A stretch of DNA of 39,847 nt from Pseudomonas sp. GM80 (GTDB taxonomy: Bacteria; Pseudomonadota; Gammaproteobacteria; Pseudomonadales; Pseudomonadaceae). The notes below the pieces were generated by a model that worked only from the letters and a program-made list of their open reading frames with translations, did no database searches and had not been told where the DNA came from. Within the stretch, counting starts at the first letter, position 1. Every line of letters begins with the position of its first letter. The position numbers were made by a program, and so were the translations under genes. The DNA lies in the NCBI RefSeq assembly GCF_000282515.1, contig NZ_AKJD01000057.1, positions 1 through 39,847 on the forward strand, read 5' to 3'. Shown piece by piece: positions 28,734 through 34,690 of the stretch.

Positions 28734-28807
28734 GGCCGAGTAGCAAAATGGTTATGCAGTGGATTGCAAATCCACCTACGCCGGTTCGATTCCGACCTCG
28801 GCCTCCA
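28734..28807 (+). tRNA. tRNA-Cys (GCA)
   Basis: A 74-base cloverleaf: acceptor GGCCGAG pairs with CTCGGCC, anticodon GCA sits in GGATTGCAAATCC, and CCA is encoded. Confidence 0.97.
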
Positions 28808-28815
28808 CTATAAAC

Positions 28816-28850
28816 AAGCTCCGTAGATCCATGATTTACGGAGCTTTTTT
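28816..28850 (+). terminator. Intrinsic terminator after tRNA-Cys
   Basis: A 10-bp stem (AAGCTCCGTA with TACGGAGCTT), 11-base loop and a run of T. It ends the Gly-Cys transcript, so tRNA-Leu, 150 bases on, needs its own promoter. Confidence 0.9.
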
Positions 28851-29000
28851 ATTTCCAATGTGTCGAAAGATTTAGTCTTGAAAACGGCCATTGCGAACTT
28901 GCTTCAGCGGGAAGTGATGTATATATTTCCCGCTCTGCTGCTCAAGCCTGTTTCCCGTCAGGTCGCGACTTGAGCAATGCAGCGGCAACACCGCGCTACC

Positions 29001-29087
29001 GCCCGAATGGCGAAACTGGTAGACGCATGGGACTTAAAATCCCCCGCTCGTAAGGGCGTGCCGGTTCGATTCCGGCTTCGGGCACCA
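29001..29087 (+). tRNA. tRNA-Leu (TAA)
   Basis: An 87-base class II tRNA with a long variable arm: acceptor GCCCGAA pairs with TTCGGGC, anticodon TAA sits in GGACTTAAAATCC, and CCA is encoded. Its 3' half is the likely attachment site of the adjacent element, because an integrase gene ends 94 bases downstream. This tRNA cluster is a known insertion hotspot in Pseudomonas. Confidence 0.97.
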
Positions 29088-29095
29088 TGAATATC

Positions 29096-29140
29096 AAGGG
29101 CTTGCATGACGTACCTCATGCAAGCCCTTAGTTCTTTTTT
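29096..29140 (+). terminator. Intrinsic terminator after tRNA-Leu
   Basis: A 14-bp stem (AAGGGCTTGCATGA with its complement at 29116-29129), six-base loop and T-run. It lies between tRNA-Leu and the integrase gene. Confidence 0.9.
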
Positions 29141-29167
29141 CCGCAATCAAAAAATCTTTTCCGCAAT
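29137..29167. repeat. Paired direct repeats TTTTCCGCAAT beside the integrase gene
   Basis: Two exact 11-bp copies (29137-29147 and 29157-29167) spaced 20 bases start to start, about two helical turns, between tRNA-Leu and the integrase stop. The place and phasing fit integrase arm-type binding sites, which is inference. Confidence 0.5.
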
Positions 29168-29180
29168 TCGTGACCGTTAG

Positions 29181-30212
29181 TCACCTCGTAGGGGTGACCT
29201 TCATGCCCTTTCGCATACGGATGTACTGTTCTGTCATCCCTACGGTGGTGTGCCCAAGTTGGTCCCGAGCTTCTCTGATGCTCCCTGTTGACTCCTCTTT
29301 ATCCGTGGCCGCTTTTGCTCGTAGGTCGCGCATCTGAAATTCTGCTTTTGGAATCCCGGCTGCTTCCCTGGCGTCATCGAACCTTTTTCTGAGCATACTG
29401 GTCGTCATCGGCTGGCCAGAGTCGATTACTACCAGGCGTGTTGATCTGATTTTCTGTCCGGCCTTTCGCGCCATGATTCGATCGATTACGACTTTGAGCT
29501 CACCAATGATTTCGATCCTTCGTTTAGCCCCAGTTTTACCTTGCTGGACGGAGAGCTTTCCGTCCTTTATGTCGCGCTCATCCATCTTCAATGTGTCAGC
29601 GACCCTCTGACCTGTTAGATAAAACAGGTCCAAAGCATCTCTTAATGGTTGATCGGCATGCTGGTAGGCTCGGGCAAGGACGTCGTCTTCAACATATATG
29701 TCGCGACCGGTTTCTTTATTACCCTTCACGCCTGAGCAAGGATTTGCCAAGGATGTATAGCCATTCTCGCGAGCAAAGTTCCAGATGGAGCTGAGTAAAG
29801 CCTTCTCCCGATTCGCGCGAATAGGTGCTGTCTTGCCACGATGACGAAGGTACTGGCTGACATGTTTCGGTTCGATAGCTTCTAGAGGGGCGGGCGGATC
29901 GTTGAAGAACAGAAGTAGGTTTTTGAGTTCGCGCGCGTTGTCTTTTTGGGTGGCGTGGGCTTTAGTGGGAACCACCTCATTCATATAAAGCTCGGCTACG
30001 TAAGCAAAGGTAAGTACGGTTTGTGTCAGGGCTTGAGAGACGCGGCTTTTTTCGAGCTTTGCGTACTCTAAGATGGCCAGGCCGTAATCCGTACCTAGCG
30101 GGATTTCCTTGCGTGGTTTCCCGCCAGTGTCATAAAGGTAATAGGTTGTGTTGCCGCGTTTTCTCTCGCGCAGGCGAGGAATGCTTCCCGGCTTTGTTGG
30201 TCTTCGTCCCAT
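29181..30212 (-). CDS. Tyrosine recombinase / phage integrase
   Basis: A 343-residue tyrosine recombinase. It has a SAM-like core-binding domain (about 65-155) and a catalytic domain with Arg in TGQRVADTLKM, the second Arg box as RDLRAKAATD (Arg replaces the usual first His, a common phage variant), His in LGHTTVGMTEQYIR and the nucleophilic Tyr in EQYIR. It points toward tRNA-Leu and is the first gene of the element, so it should integrate into that tRNA gene. The ATG follows the stop of the DUF4224 gene directly (TGA then ATG), so both are in one leftward operon. Confidence 0.95.
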   Translation of the reverse strand: MGRRPTKPGSIPRLRERKRGNTTYYLYDTGGKPRKEIPLGTDYGLAILEYAKLEKSRVSQALTQTVLTFAYVAELYMNEVVPTKAHATQKDNARELKNLLLFFNDPPAPLEAIEPKHVSQYLRHRGKTAPIRANREKALLSSIWNFARENGYTSLANPCSGVKGNKETGRDIYVEDDVLARAYQHADQPLRDALDLFYLTGQRVADTLKMDERDIKDGKLSVQQGKTGAKRRIEIIGELKVVIDRIMARKAGQKIRSTRLVVIDSGQPMTTSMLRKRFDDAREAAGIPKAEFQMRDLRAKAATDKEESTGSIREARDQLGHTTVGMTEQYIRMRKGMKVTPTR

Positions 30213-30419
30213 TCATCCCACCAGGCGCGGCTGCCACGTTGGAGTTTCTGCCGCGTTGGTAGTTGCTCCTGTCAGCGCGGACGCAATCACGCAAGGCCAG
30301 CCATTGCGCTTGATGGTATGACGAATGCCATTGCGCTTCAGCACCATAATCTGACCGGCTTTAGTTTTAGCTCCGGTCAGTTCGCAGACTTGCTCATGGC
30401 TAAGAAATTGGATACTCAT
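30213..30419 (-). CDS. DUF4224-type small protein next to the integrase
   Basis: A 68-residue protein with the DUF4224 pattern: FLSHEQVCELTGAKTKAGQ, then LKRNGIRHTIKRNGWP. The family is found beside integrases of temperate phages and is a plausible DNA-binding excision or directionality factor; that role is not proved. The stop abuts the integrase ATG and the start overlaps the preceding gene by four bases. Confidence 0.75.
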   Translation of the reverse strand: MSIQFLSHEQVCELTGAKTKAGQIMVLKRNGIRHTIKRNGWPCVIASALTGATTNAAETPTWQPRLVG

Positions 30420-30889
30420 GCTAGCTCCTTGCTAGGAAATGCTGAGCGCTTCGAATGCGCTTGCGGTGCGGTCTTGTTGCCCTCGGTTCCTGGATTCAGC
30501 TGCGCAGCCATTGCAAGCGCCTGCCCGCGCAGCGATCGGGCATCACGCTCGAGCTTCTTGCCGGTACGAAAGGCGCTGAAGGTCTCAGCGGCGATCCGAA
30601 GCAGCTCGCCGATATCGACCAGCGTCTGGTGCTCGGTCGGGCCGAAGAGTGGACCTGCTTCAAATCGTTTGCAGGTGTGTGCCAAGCGCGTGTGATCGGC
30701 CCGGATGAACTGCAGGGAGGCCTGGAGCTCGCGGATGGTTTTGGCGCTTGCGGCGCGCTGGATGTCTTCACCTTCGCGCTGGCCGGTCTCCAGGCCATCG
30801 CTGCGGCCCATGATGTAACCGCCCCAGAGCAGCAGGGCGGCCAGAACTATCAGGATGATCAGTGCACCGATTTGTATTGGGGTCATCAT
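30416..30889 (-). CDS. Phage protein with one N-terminal membrane segment
   Basis: A 157-residue protein. Residues 5-27 (IQIGALIILIVLAALLLWGGYI) form a membrane anchor, followed by a charged, partly coiled-coil region and a low-complexity tail. The function is unknown; small anchored proteins with this layout occur in lysogeny regions of Pseudomonas phages. It overlaps both neighbours (ATGA type), so it is part of the leftward operon. The start may be either of two adjacent ATG codons. Confidence 0.6.
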   Translation of the reverse strand: MMTPIQIGALIILIVLAALLLWGGYIMGRSDGLETGQREGEDIQRAASAKTIRELQASLQFIRADHTRLAHTCKRFEAGPLFGPTEHQTLVDIGELLRIAAETFSAFRTGKKLERDARSLRGQALAMAAQLNPGTEGNKTAPQAHSKRSAFPSKELA

Positions 30890-31266
30890 GTGGTGTGCTC
30901 CTGGGGTTGTCGTTGGCTGGTGGTGACAGCCGTCAGTGGTGTGGGGGCAGCATGGCGTTGACCGTCCTGCTGGCGTTGCATGTCTTCATCAGCCTTGTAG
31001 GCGCGGATGTCGATCAGCGAGGCGACGTGACGGATGTGCGCGTACTTCAGGGCCTTGCGGCTGGTGTCCAGTGTGGTGATCGGAAGCTGGATCCGGCCGC
31101 TGTTGATCTCCGTCACGAACGACTGTTCGTTGAGGTTGCGAAAGTACTGCTCGCGTACTTTTTCCAGCGGGATCAGGACGTCACCGAAGATTCGATAGAG
31201 CAGTTCGACGGTGGCTGATTCGGGCGCCGGATGCAGGCGGAGCGGGTTCTGTGCAGCGTTACTCAT
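30886..31266 (-). CDS. PrtN-like pyocin activator family protein
   Basis: A 126-residue protein with the PrtN pattern: LLYRIFGDVLIPLEKVREQYF near the start, NSGRIQLPITTLDTSRKALKY and HVASLIDIRAYKADEDM. PrtN activates pyocin genes in P. aeruginosa when the PrtR repressor is removed after DNA damage. Here it lies leftward of a CI-like repressor inside a phage element, where it may activate phage or bacteriocin genes. The C-terminal 40 residues are polar and probably disordered. Its start overlaps the previous small gene by eight bases. Confidence 0.75.
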   Translation of the reverse strand: MSNAAQNPLRLHPAPESATVELLYRIFGDVLIPLEKVREQYFRNLNEQSFVTEINSGRIQLPITTLDTSRKALKYAHIRHVASLIDIRAYKADEDMQRQQDGQRHAAPTPLTAVTTSQRQPQEHTT

Positions 31267-31438
31267 GGACTTGTCGAGCCTCCTTGCGTTGTTGTCGTGC
31301 CGGGTGGTTCCAGGCGTTCAGGCAGTGGCGTTTAGTCAGCTCGCGCAGATGTTCGGGCACTTCGAGGAGCGCGGCATTGCGCTCCTCGCGTGTGCGCATG
31401 GCAACGATCTGGCGGGCGTACTCCCTAGGCCACGTCAC
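31259..31438 (-). CDS. Small phage protein, unknown function
   Basis: A 59-residue basic protein, MTWPREYARQIVAMRTREER and onward, with two helices predicted and a charged C-terminus. GTG 31438 starts inside the end of the preceding gene, which reads the same bases in another frame. No strong ribosome-binding site is seen, so translation is probably coupled. It resembles small early-region proteins of Pseudomonas phages, but no function is recognised. Confidence 0.6.
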   Translation of the reverse strand: MTWPREYARQIVAMRTREERNAALLEVPEHLRELTKRHCLNAWNHPARQQRKEARQVHE

Positions 31439-31706
31439 GGCGGTCTGCCGGGATGGCGGGTAGATCGATGTCCAACTGCTCGGCCAGCCAGCGGATGCCG
31501 GCTTGCATGACGCGAGTCGACTGGCTGTACTGCATTCCGCATTTTTCGTCATACCAGGGGCTGTCCTTGACCCGCAGGTAGGCTTTGTCGCGCTTCGGGT
31601 CCGCCGGGAGGTTTCCCTTGAGCAAACCTTTCTCCCGCATGAGAGCGATCAGTTTGGGGCGAGTGAGGCCGAGTTGTGTGGCTGCTTGGGCGAGGGTGCG
31701 TTCCAT
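31425..31706 (-). CDS. Small phage protein with KilAC-like helix-turn-helix
   Basis: A 93-residue protein beginning MERTLAQAATQLGLTRPKLI, followed by a REKGLL segment and the YLRVKDSPWYDEKCGMQYSQS strand region. This is the pattern of the KilAC domain of phage antirepressors, found here without an N-terminal Ant/Bro part. ATG 31706 has GAGGAGG seven bases upstream; the frame is open further but not conserved. As an antirepressor-like DNA binder it might counter the CI-like repressor, which is inference. Confidence 0.6.
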   Translation of the reverse strand: MERTLAQAATQLGLTRPKLIALMREKGLLKGNLPADPKRDKAYLRVKDSPWYDEKCGMQYSQSTRVMQAGIRWLAEQLDIDLPAIPADRRDVA

Positions 31707-31716
31707 ATCGTCCTCC

Positions 31717-32307
31717 TCATGCCGCGTGCGCAGCAGGAGTGGCCGCTGCAGCAAGGTGGTTGATGGACTCAATGAGCCTTGCATAGATCTCGGCATCGGG
31801 GTCGTACAAGGTGAAGCAGCGCGTATGCGGACTCTTGTTGCCGATGCTCAAGATGGCGGTGACGCCGCGGCGTGTATGAGTGCGATGCAGCGCCACATGC
31901 AGGGGAAGTTCAAAACCCATGTCGAGGCTCAGCACGCCGCCGGTGTGCACCAGTTCGAACACGCGCTGCTTGTCCTGGACATCAAAACGGCCGTATTGAC
32001 GATCGGCATGCGGGAGATGCACCAGATCGCTGGAGTTGCTCGTGTCGAACGGACCGTTGGCGATCTCTTCAATGAAGTCGGCCAGCTTGAGGTGCATCTT
32101 CTTGGCGTTTGGCAGGGTCAGAGTGTGGCGTTCGCTGCCCAGTTCGACGACAAAAGTGCTTTCCACGGTGCCGCGTTCAGCCTTCAGGCGGAATGCCAGG
32201 CATTCACGCTTCGGTGCCGTGCGCAGGACGTGGTTGAAGGTCTCGGTCAAGTTGACCTGGGCGTTGAGCAACTGCAGGGTGCGGTTGTCGATCTTGTACT
32301 TGATCAT
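31717..32307 (-). CDS. Hypothetical phage protein
   Basis: A 196-residue soluble protein of unknown function. No motif is recognised. It is rich in beta-strand patterns and His and has an alanine-rich end. It overlaps the preceding small gene by four bases (ATGA) and ends ten bases before the KilAC-like gene start, so it belongs to the same leftward operon under the repressor region. Confidence 0.6.
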   Translation of the reverse strand: MIKYKIDNRTLQLLNAQVNLTETFNHVLRTAPKRECLAFRLKAERGTVESTFVVELGSERHTLTLPNAKKMHLKLADFIEEIANGPFDTSNSSDLVHLPHADRQYGRFDVQDKQRVFELVHTGGVLSLDMGFELPLHVALHRTHTRRGVTAILSIGNKSPHTRCFTLYDPDAEIYARLIESINHLAAAATPAAHAA

Positions 32308-32483
32308 GCCGCGTGCCCTCCACCGTTTGGATCGCTAGGAGAGGGCTGGCAGGACTTGGCGACAAGCTTAGGTTTGCTGTTATGAATGATGACCAGACAG
32401 CCCGTGACGAGCTGCAGCTGTTCGATCAGTTTGCGATTGCTGACGCATGCCGGATGGACATGCAATGTTGCGGTGGTGCGCAT
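32304..32483 (-). CDS. Small phage protein, unknown function
   Basis: A 59-residue protein, MRTTATLHVHPACVSNRKLI onward, ending in a Gly/His-rich tail. ATG 32483 has GAGG eight to nine bases upstream; a 12-residue longer version is possible. It overlaps the following gene by four bases. Function not recognised. Confidence 0.5.
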   Translation of the reverse strand: MRTTATLHVHPACVSNRKLIEQLQLVTGCLVIIHNSKPKLVAKSCQPSPSDPNGGGHAA

Positions 32484-32560
32484 AGGTATTGCCTCGCTCT
32501 GTGGTAAAGAGTGAGGCAAATATCACGCACTGTGCTTGTTTGTGTCAACACATAATGTGA

Positions 32561-33310
32561 TTAAAATAGCGCGGCACTGTGTAGGAAGCGTGATGACTTC
32601 AATATTCCGCCTACGAGATGGATTTCCTCCACCTCTTGTTCTGCAATGTGAAGAGTTTCGTGATCGGTATTGACGCTATCCAACCGGTACATTCCGTCTC
32701 GGAGATAAATAAATTCTTTGATCATCGCTTTGCCGGAGGACGTTCGAACTATGACCTCGTCACCGCTACTGAAACGTTTGTTCGGCTCTATAAGAACGAA
32801 CTCGCCATTTTTTATGCGGGGCATCAGGCTATCGCCCATGACTCTTATGCCATAGGCATCTGGGTCATCGCTATGTATGTTTAGGTAGCCTTCACCTTGC
32901 CCTGGTGGCGGTTCTACCGTGTCGAAGAAGCCCTCATTCCCAAGCTGCGCGTTTGATAGCACAGGCACCTTTCCATCCTTAGCCCAGCCTACAAGGCTGC
33001 TAACAGGTTGGTCTTTGTCTTTCGATCTTCCGTAGTCCCTCACAAGACGGTCTTCAGACCGAATCCGACCTTGAATGGCGTCTGAGTACGACTCAACGTC
33101 GGAACGATTTTTTCCTGCTACCAAGTCTGGAAAAGATACGCCCAGTGCTGTCGCTATCTTTTGCAAGTCGTGGAGATTGGGCTGGCGAGCCCCTTTCTCG
33201 TAATTGCCTATACGTGACTGGGATTCCCAACCGCAAGCGAAGGCAAGGGCTTGTTGGCTCATGCCCTTGGCTTTGCGGTATTGCTTAATACGTTCGCCGA
33301 GTGTGTTCAT
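32561..33310 (-). CDS. CI-like phage repressor (XRE HTH + S24 peptidase domain)
   Basis: A 249-residue LexA/CI-type repressor: XRE helix-turn-helix (residues 5-60; MSQQALAFACGWESQSRIGN) and a C-terminal S24 domain with Ser161 (GDSLMP) and Lys198 (GKAMIKEF). In this family RecA-stimulated self-cleavage ends repression after DNA damage. The usual Ala-Gly cleavage pair about 38 residues before the Ser is replaced by AQLG (121-124). It is divergent from the Cro-like gene across a 100-bp operator region. It probably controls both the leftward and rightward operons. Confidence 0.92.
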   Translation of the reverse strand: MNTLGERIKQYRKAKGMSQQALAFACGWESQSRIGNYEKGARQPNLHDLQKIATALGVSFPDLVAGKNRSDVESYSDAIQGRIRSEDRLVRDYGRSKDKDQPVSSLVGWAKDGKVPVLSNAQLGNEGFFDTVEPPPGQGEGYLNIHSDDPDAYGIRVMGDSLMPRIKNGEFVLIEPNKRFSSGDEVIVRTSSGKAMIKEFIYLRDGMYRLDSVNTDHETLHIAEQEVEEIHLVGGILKSSRFLHSAALF

Positions 33311-33410
33311 GTGCTTTTTTTACCACGCTCTGAAATTATTTATCATCACTTTGCGTGTTGAAATATCTACGATTCGTGATTAAGATGGCTCCGGCTAATT
33401 GGAGGGCATC
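33311..33410. promoter_or_regulatory. Divergent cI/cro promoter-operator region
   Basis: On the plus strand TTGAAA (33358-33363) and TAAGAT (33381-33386) with a 17-base spacer form a good promoter for cro. A weaker AT-rich candidate faces the repressor gene. Short dyads such as ACGATTCGT (33370-33378) and CAC/GTG pairs lie between them and may be operator half-sites. Confidence 0.65.
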
Positions 33411-33635
33411 ATGAATCTGATCGCTGAACATCGAGAGAAGGCTGGGATCAAGCAAAAGGAACTCGTTGTAGCTCTTGGATGGACTCAGGCACGTATAAGC
33501 AATTACGAAGCAGGACGTCGAATCGCAGGGCTTACGGAGTGCAGAGCCATAGTCAGGGCGCTCAATAAGTTAGGAGCGCCGTGCAGTCTTGATGACGTAT
33601 TTCCTCCGGAAATGGAAGAGTCTCAAGCCGCATAG
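33411..33635 (+). CDS. Cro-like repressor (XRE family)
   Basis: A 74-residue helix-turn-helix protein (KQKELVVALGWTQARISNYE) with no further domain, as expected of Cro. ATG 33411 has GGAGG six bases upstream. It is the first rightward gene and is divergent from the CI-like repressor. A stem-loop follows six bases after the stop. Confidence 0.88.
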   Translation: MNLIAEHREKAGIKQKELVVALGWTQARISNYEAGRRIAGLTECRAIVRALNKLGAPCSLDDVFPPEMEESQAA

Positions 33636-33641
33636 AAAAAA

Positions 33642-33659
33642 GGCGACCCAAGGGTCGCC
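33642..33659 (+). terminator. Stem-loop after cro
   Basis: GGCGACCC and GGGTCGCC form an 8-bp stem with almost no loop, just after the cro stop, followed by a short T-containing run. It may be a terminator or a processing site. Confidence 0.6.
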
Positions 33660-33667
33660 CAGTTTCT

Positions 33668-33958
33668 CCCGACAGCATCACCACAATGCTATCGGGCCGC
33701 GATGTCAGTAGGTGCGCACACCACATGCCGCCGACCTTCATCGCGTTTCCAAGGCTCGGAAGCCTTGGTGTTGCTGCCGTTCTTACCACAGAGCTGGCAG
33801 CTGTTGCGCCAGGGGGGAACAACGGATTGTTCGCCCCGGCACGGTGCCGGTGTTGGTCTTACGAACCTAGCCGGCTTTGGGCCTCTCCAGACCACGCGGC
33901 AAATGTATCACCAACTTCTGTCGCGCGGCACTGGCAACTTTTAGGATTAATGCCATGA
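33668..33958 (+). other. Hairpin-rich region between cro and cII, coding status unclear
   Basis: Dyads here include 33668-33678 with 33686-33696 (11 bp, one mismatch), AAGGCT/AGCCTT (33751-33766) and the perfect CCGGCAC-G-GTGCCGG (33836-33850). Two overlapping frames are open: 33686-33958 (90 residues, its stop overlapping the cII ATG as ATGA) and 33702-33944 (80 residues, its stop inside a ribosome-binding site for cII). Neither has a recognised domain or a convincing ribosome-binding site. A structured RNA or a small Ash/Icd-like phage protein are both possible. Confidence 0.4.
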
Positions 33959-34473
33959 GCCGTATCGCTCTCAGTTCTCTGGAACGGGCGCAGCGGGAAA
34001 TCCTGCCGCTCGATTTAGCGCTGTACCACGCCGCTCGCGATTACCCGGGCGGCGCTGCTGCCATCGCTGCCACGACCGGTCGTAACCCGACCACGCTGCA
34101 ACACAAACTGTCGCCTACCCACCCGAGCCACTCCATCAACATTCAGGAATTCGGCGAGATCCTCGAACTGACCAAGGATCGCCGCATTCTCGATGCGGTG
34201 CATTCGCTGGTCGGTGACACGATCTGGCAGGAGCTGGCCGACACCTACACCAACGACATGCCCGAGACCCTCACCACTGGTATCGCCGAATACTTTCGCC
34301 AGGTCGCGGATCTCGCCGAGACCTGGGCCAAGAGCATCGGCGACGGTGTCGTCACCGATCAGGAACTCGCGGCGATTCGCCTGCAGGTGTTCCGGGGCAT
34401 TCAGGGGCTGCTGGGTTTGTTCAACCGCGCCACTTACGTCAACCAGACGACGCGAGGTGCTGACCGTGGCTGA
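33955..34473 (+). CDS. Phage regulatory protein CII-like
   Basis: A 172-residue protein of the phage CII regulator family: an N-terminal region with PLDLALYHAARDYPGGAAAIA and a TGRNPTTLQHKLSPTHPSH recognition segment, and a helical C-terminal half. Such proteins control the choice between lysis and lysogeny or early replication genes in P2-like and related phages. ATG 33955 has AGGA eight bases upstream. Its end overlaps the zinc-finger gene by eight bases. Confidence 0.8.
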   Translation: MSRIALSSLERAQREILPLDLALYHAARDYPGGAAAIAATTGRNPTTLQHKLSPTHPSHSINIQEFGEILELTKDRRILDAVHSLVGDTIWQELADTYTNDMPETLTTGIAEYFRQVADLAETWAKSIGDGVVTDQELAAIRLQVFRGIQGLLGLFNRATYVNQTTRGADRG

Positions 34474-34690
34474 CATCGCCGATTTCGCCAACGATCTGGT
34501 GCAGGAACGTATCGATCAGGCCATGGCCGCGCGCAGCGCTGCCAAGGCCGAAAGCGCTGCCCATTCCTTGCTGTTCTGCGAAGCCTGTGACGATCCGATC
34601 CCGGAAGCCCGTCGTCTGGCCCAGCCGGGTTGCTCGCAGTGCATCAGCTGCCAGTCCCTCTCTGAGCGGGGGATTCAGCATGCTCGATGA
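34466..34690 (+). CDS. TraR/DksA-type C4 zinc-finger protein
   Basis: A 74-residue protein with four zinc-binding Cys: C38 and C41 (CEAC), C56 and C59 (CSQC), with an N-terminal helix. The spacing is that of TraR/DksA proteins, which act in the secondary channel of RNA polymerase. Small phage versions lack the long coiled coil and may adjust host transcription without ppGpp. GTG 34466 has GAGGT seven bases upstream. It overlaps both neighbours (cII by 8, primase by 11 bases). Confidence 0.8.
   Translation: MADIADFANDLVQERIDQAMAARSAAKAESAAHSLLFCEACDDPIPEARRLAQPGCSQCISCQSLSERGIQHAR

Noticed and set aside
28781..28797. GGTTCGATTCCG in tRNA-Cys as an attachment repeat of tRNA-Leu
   Set aside because: It is the common T-arm sequence of tRNAs and lies left of the element, so it is not attR.
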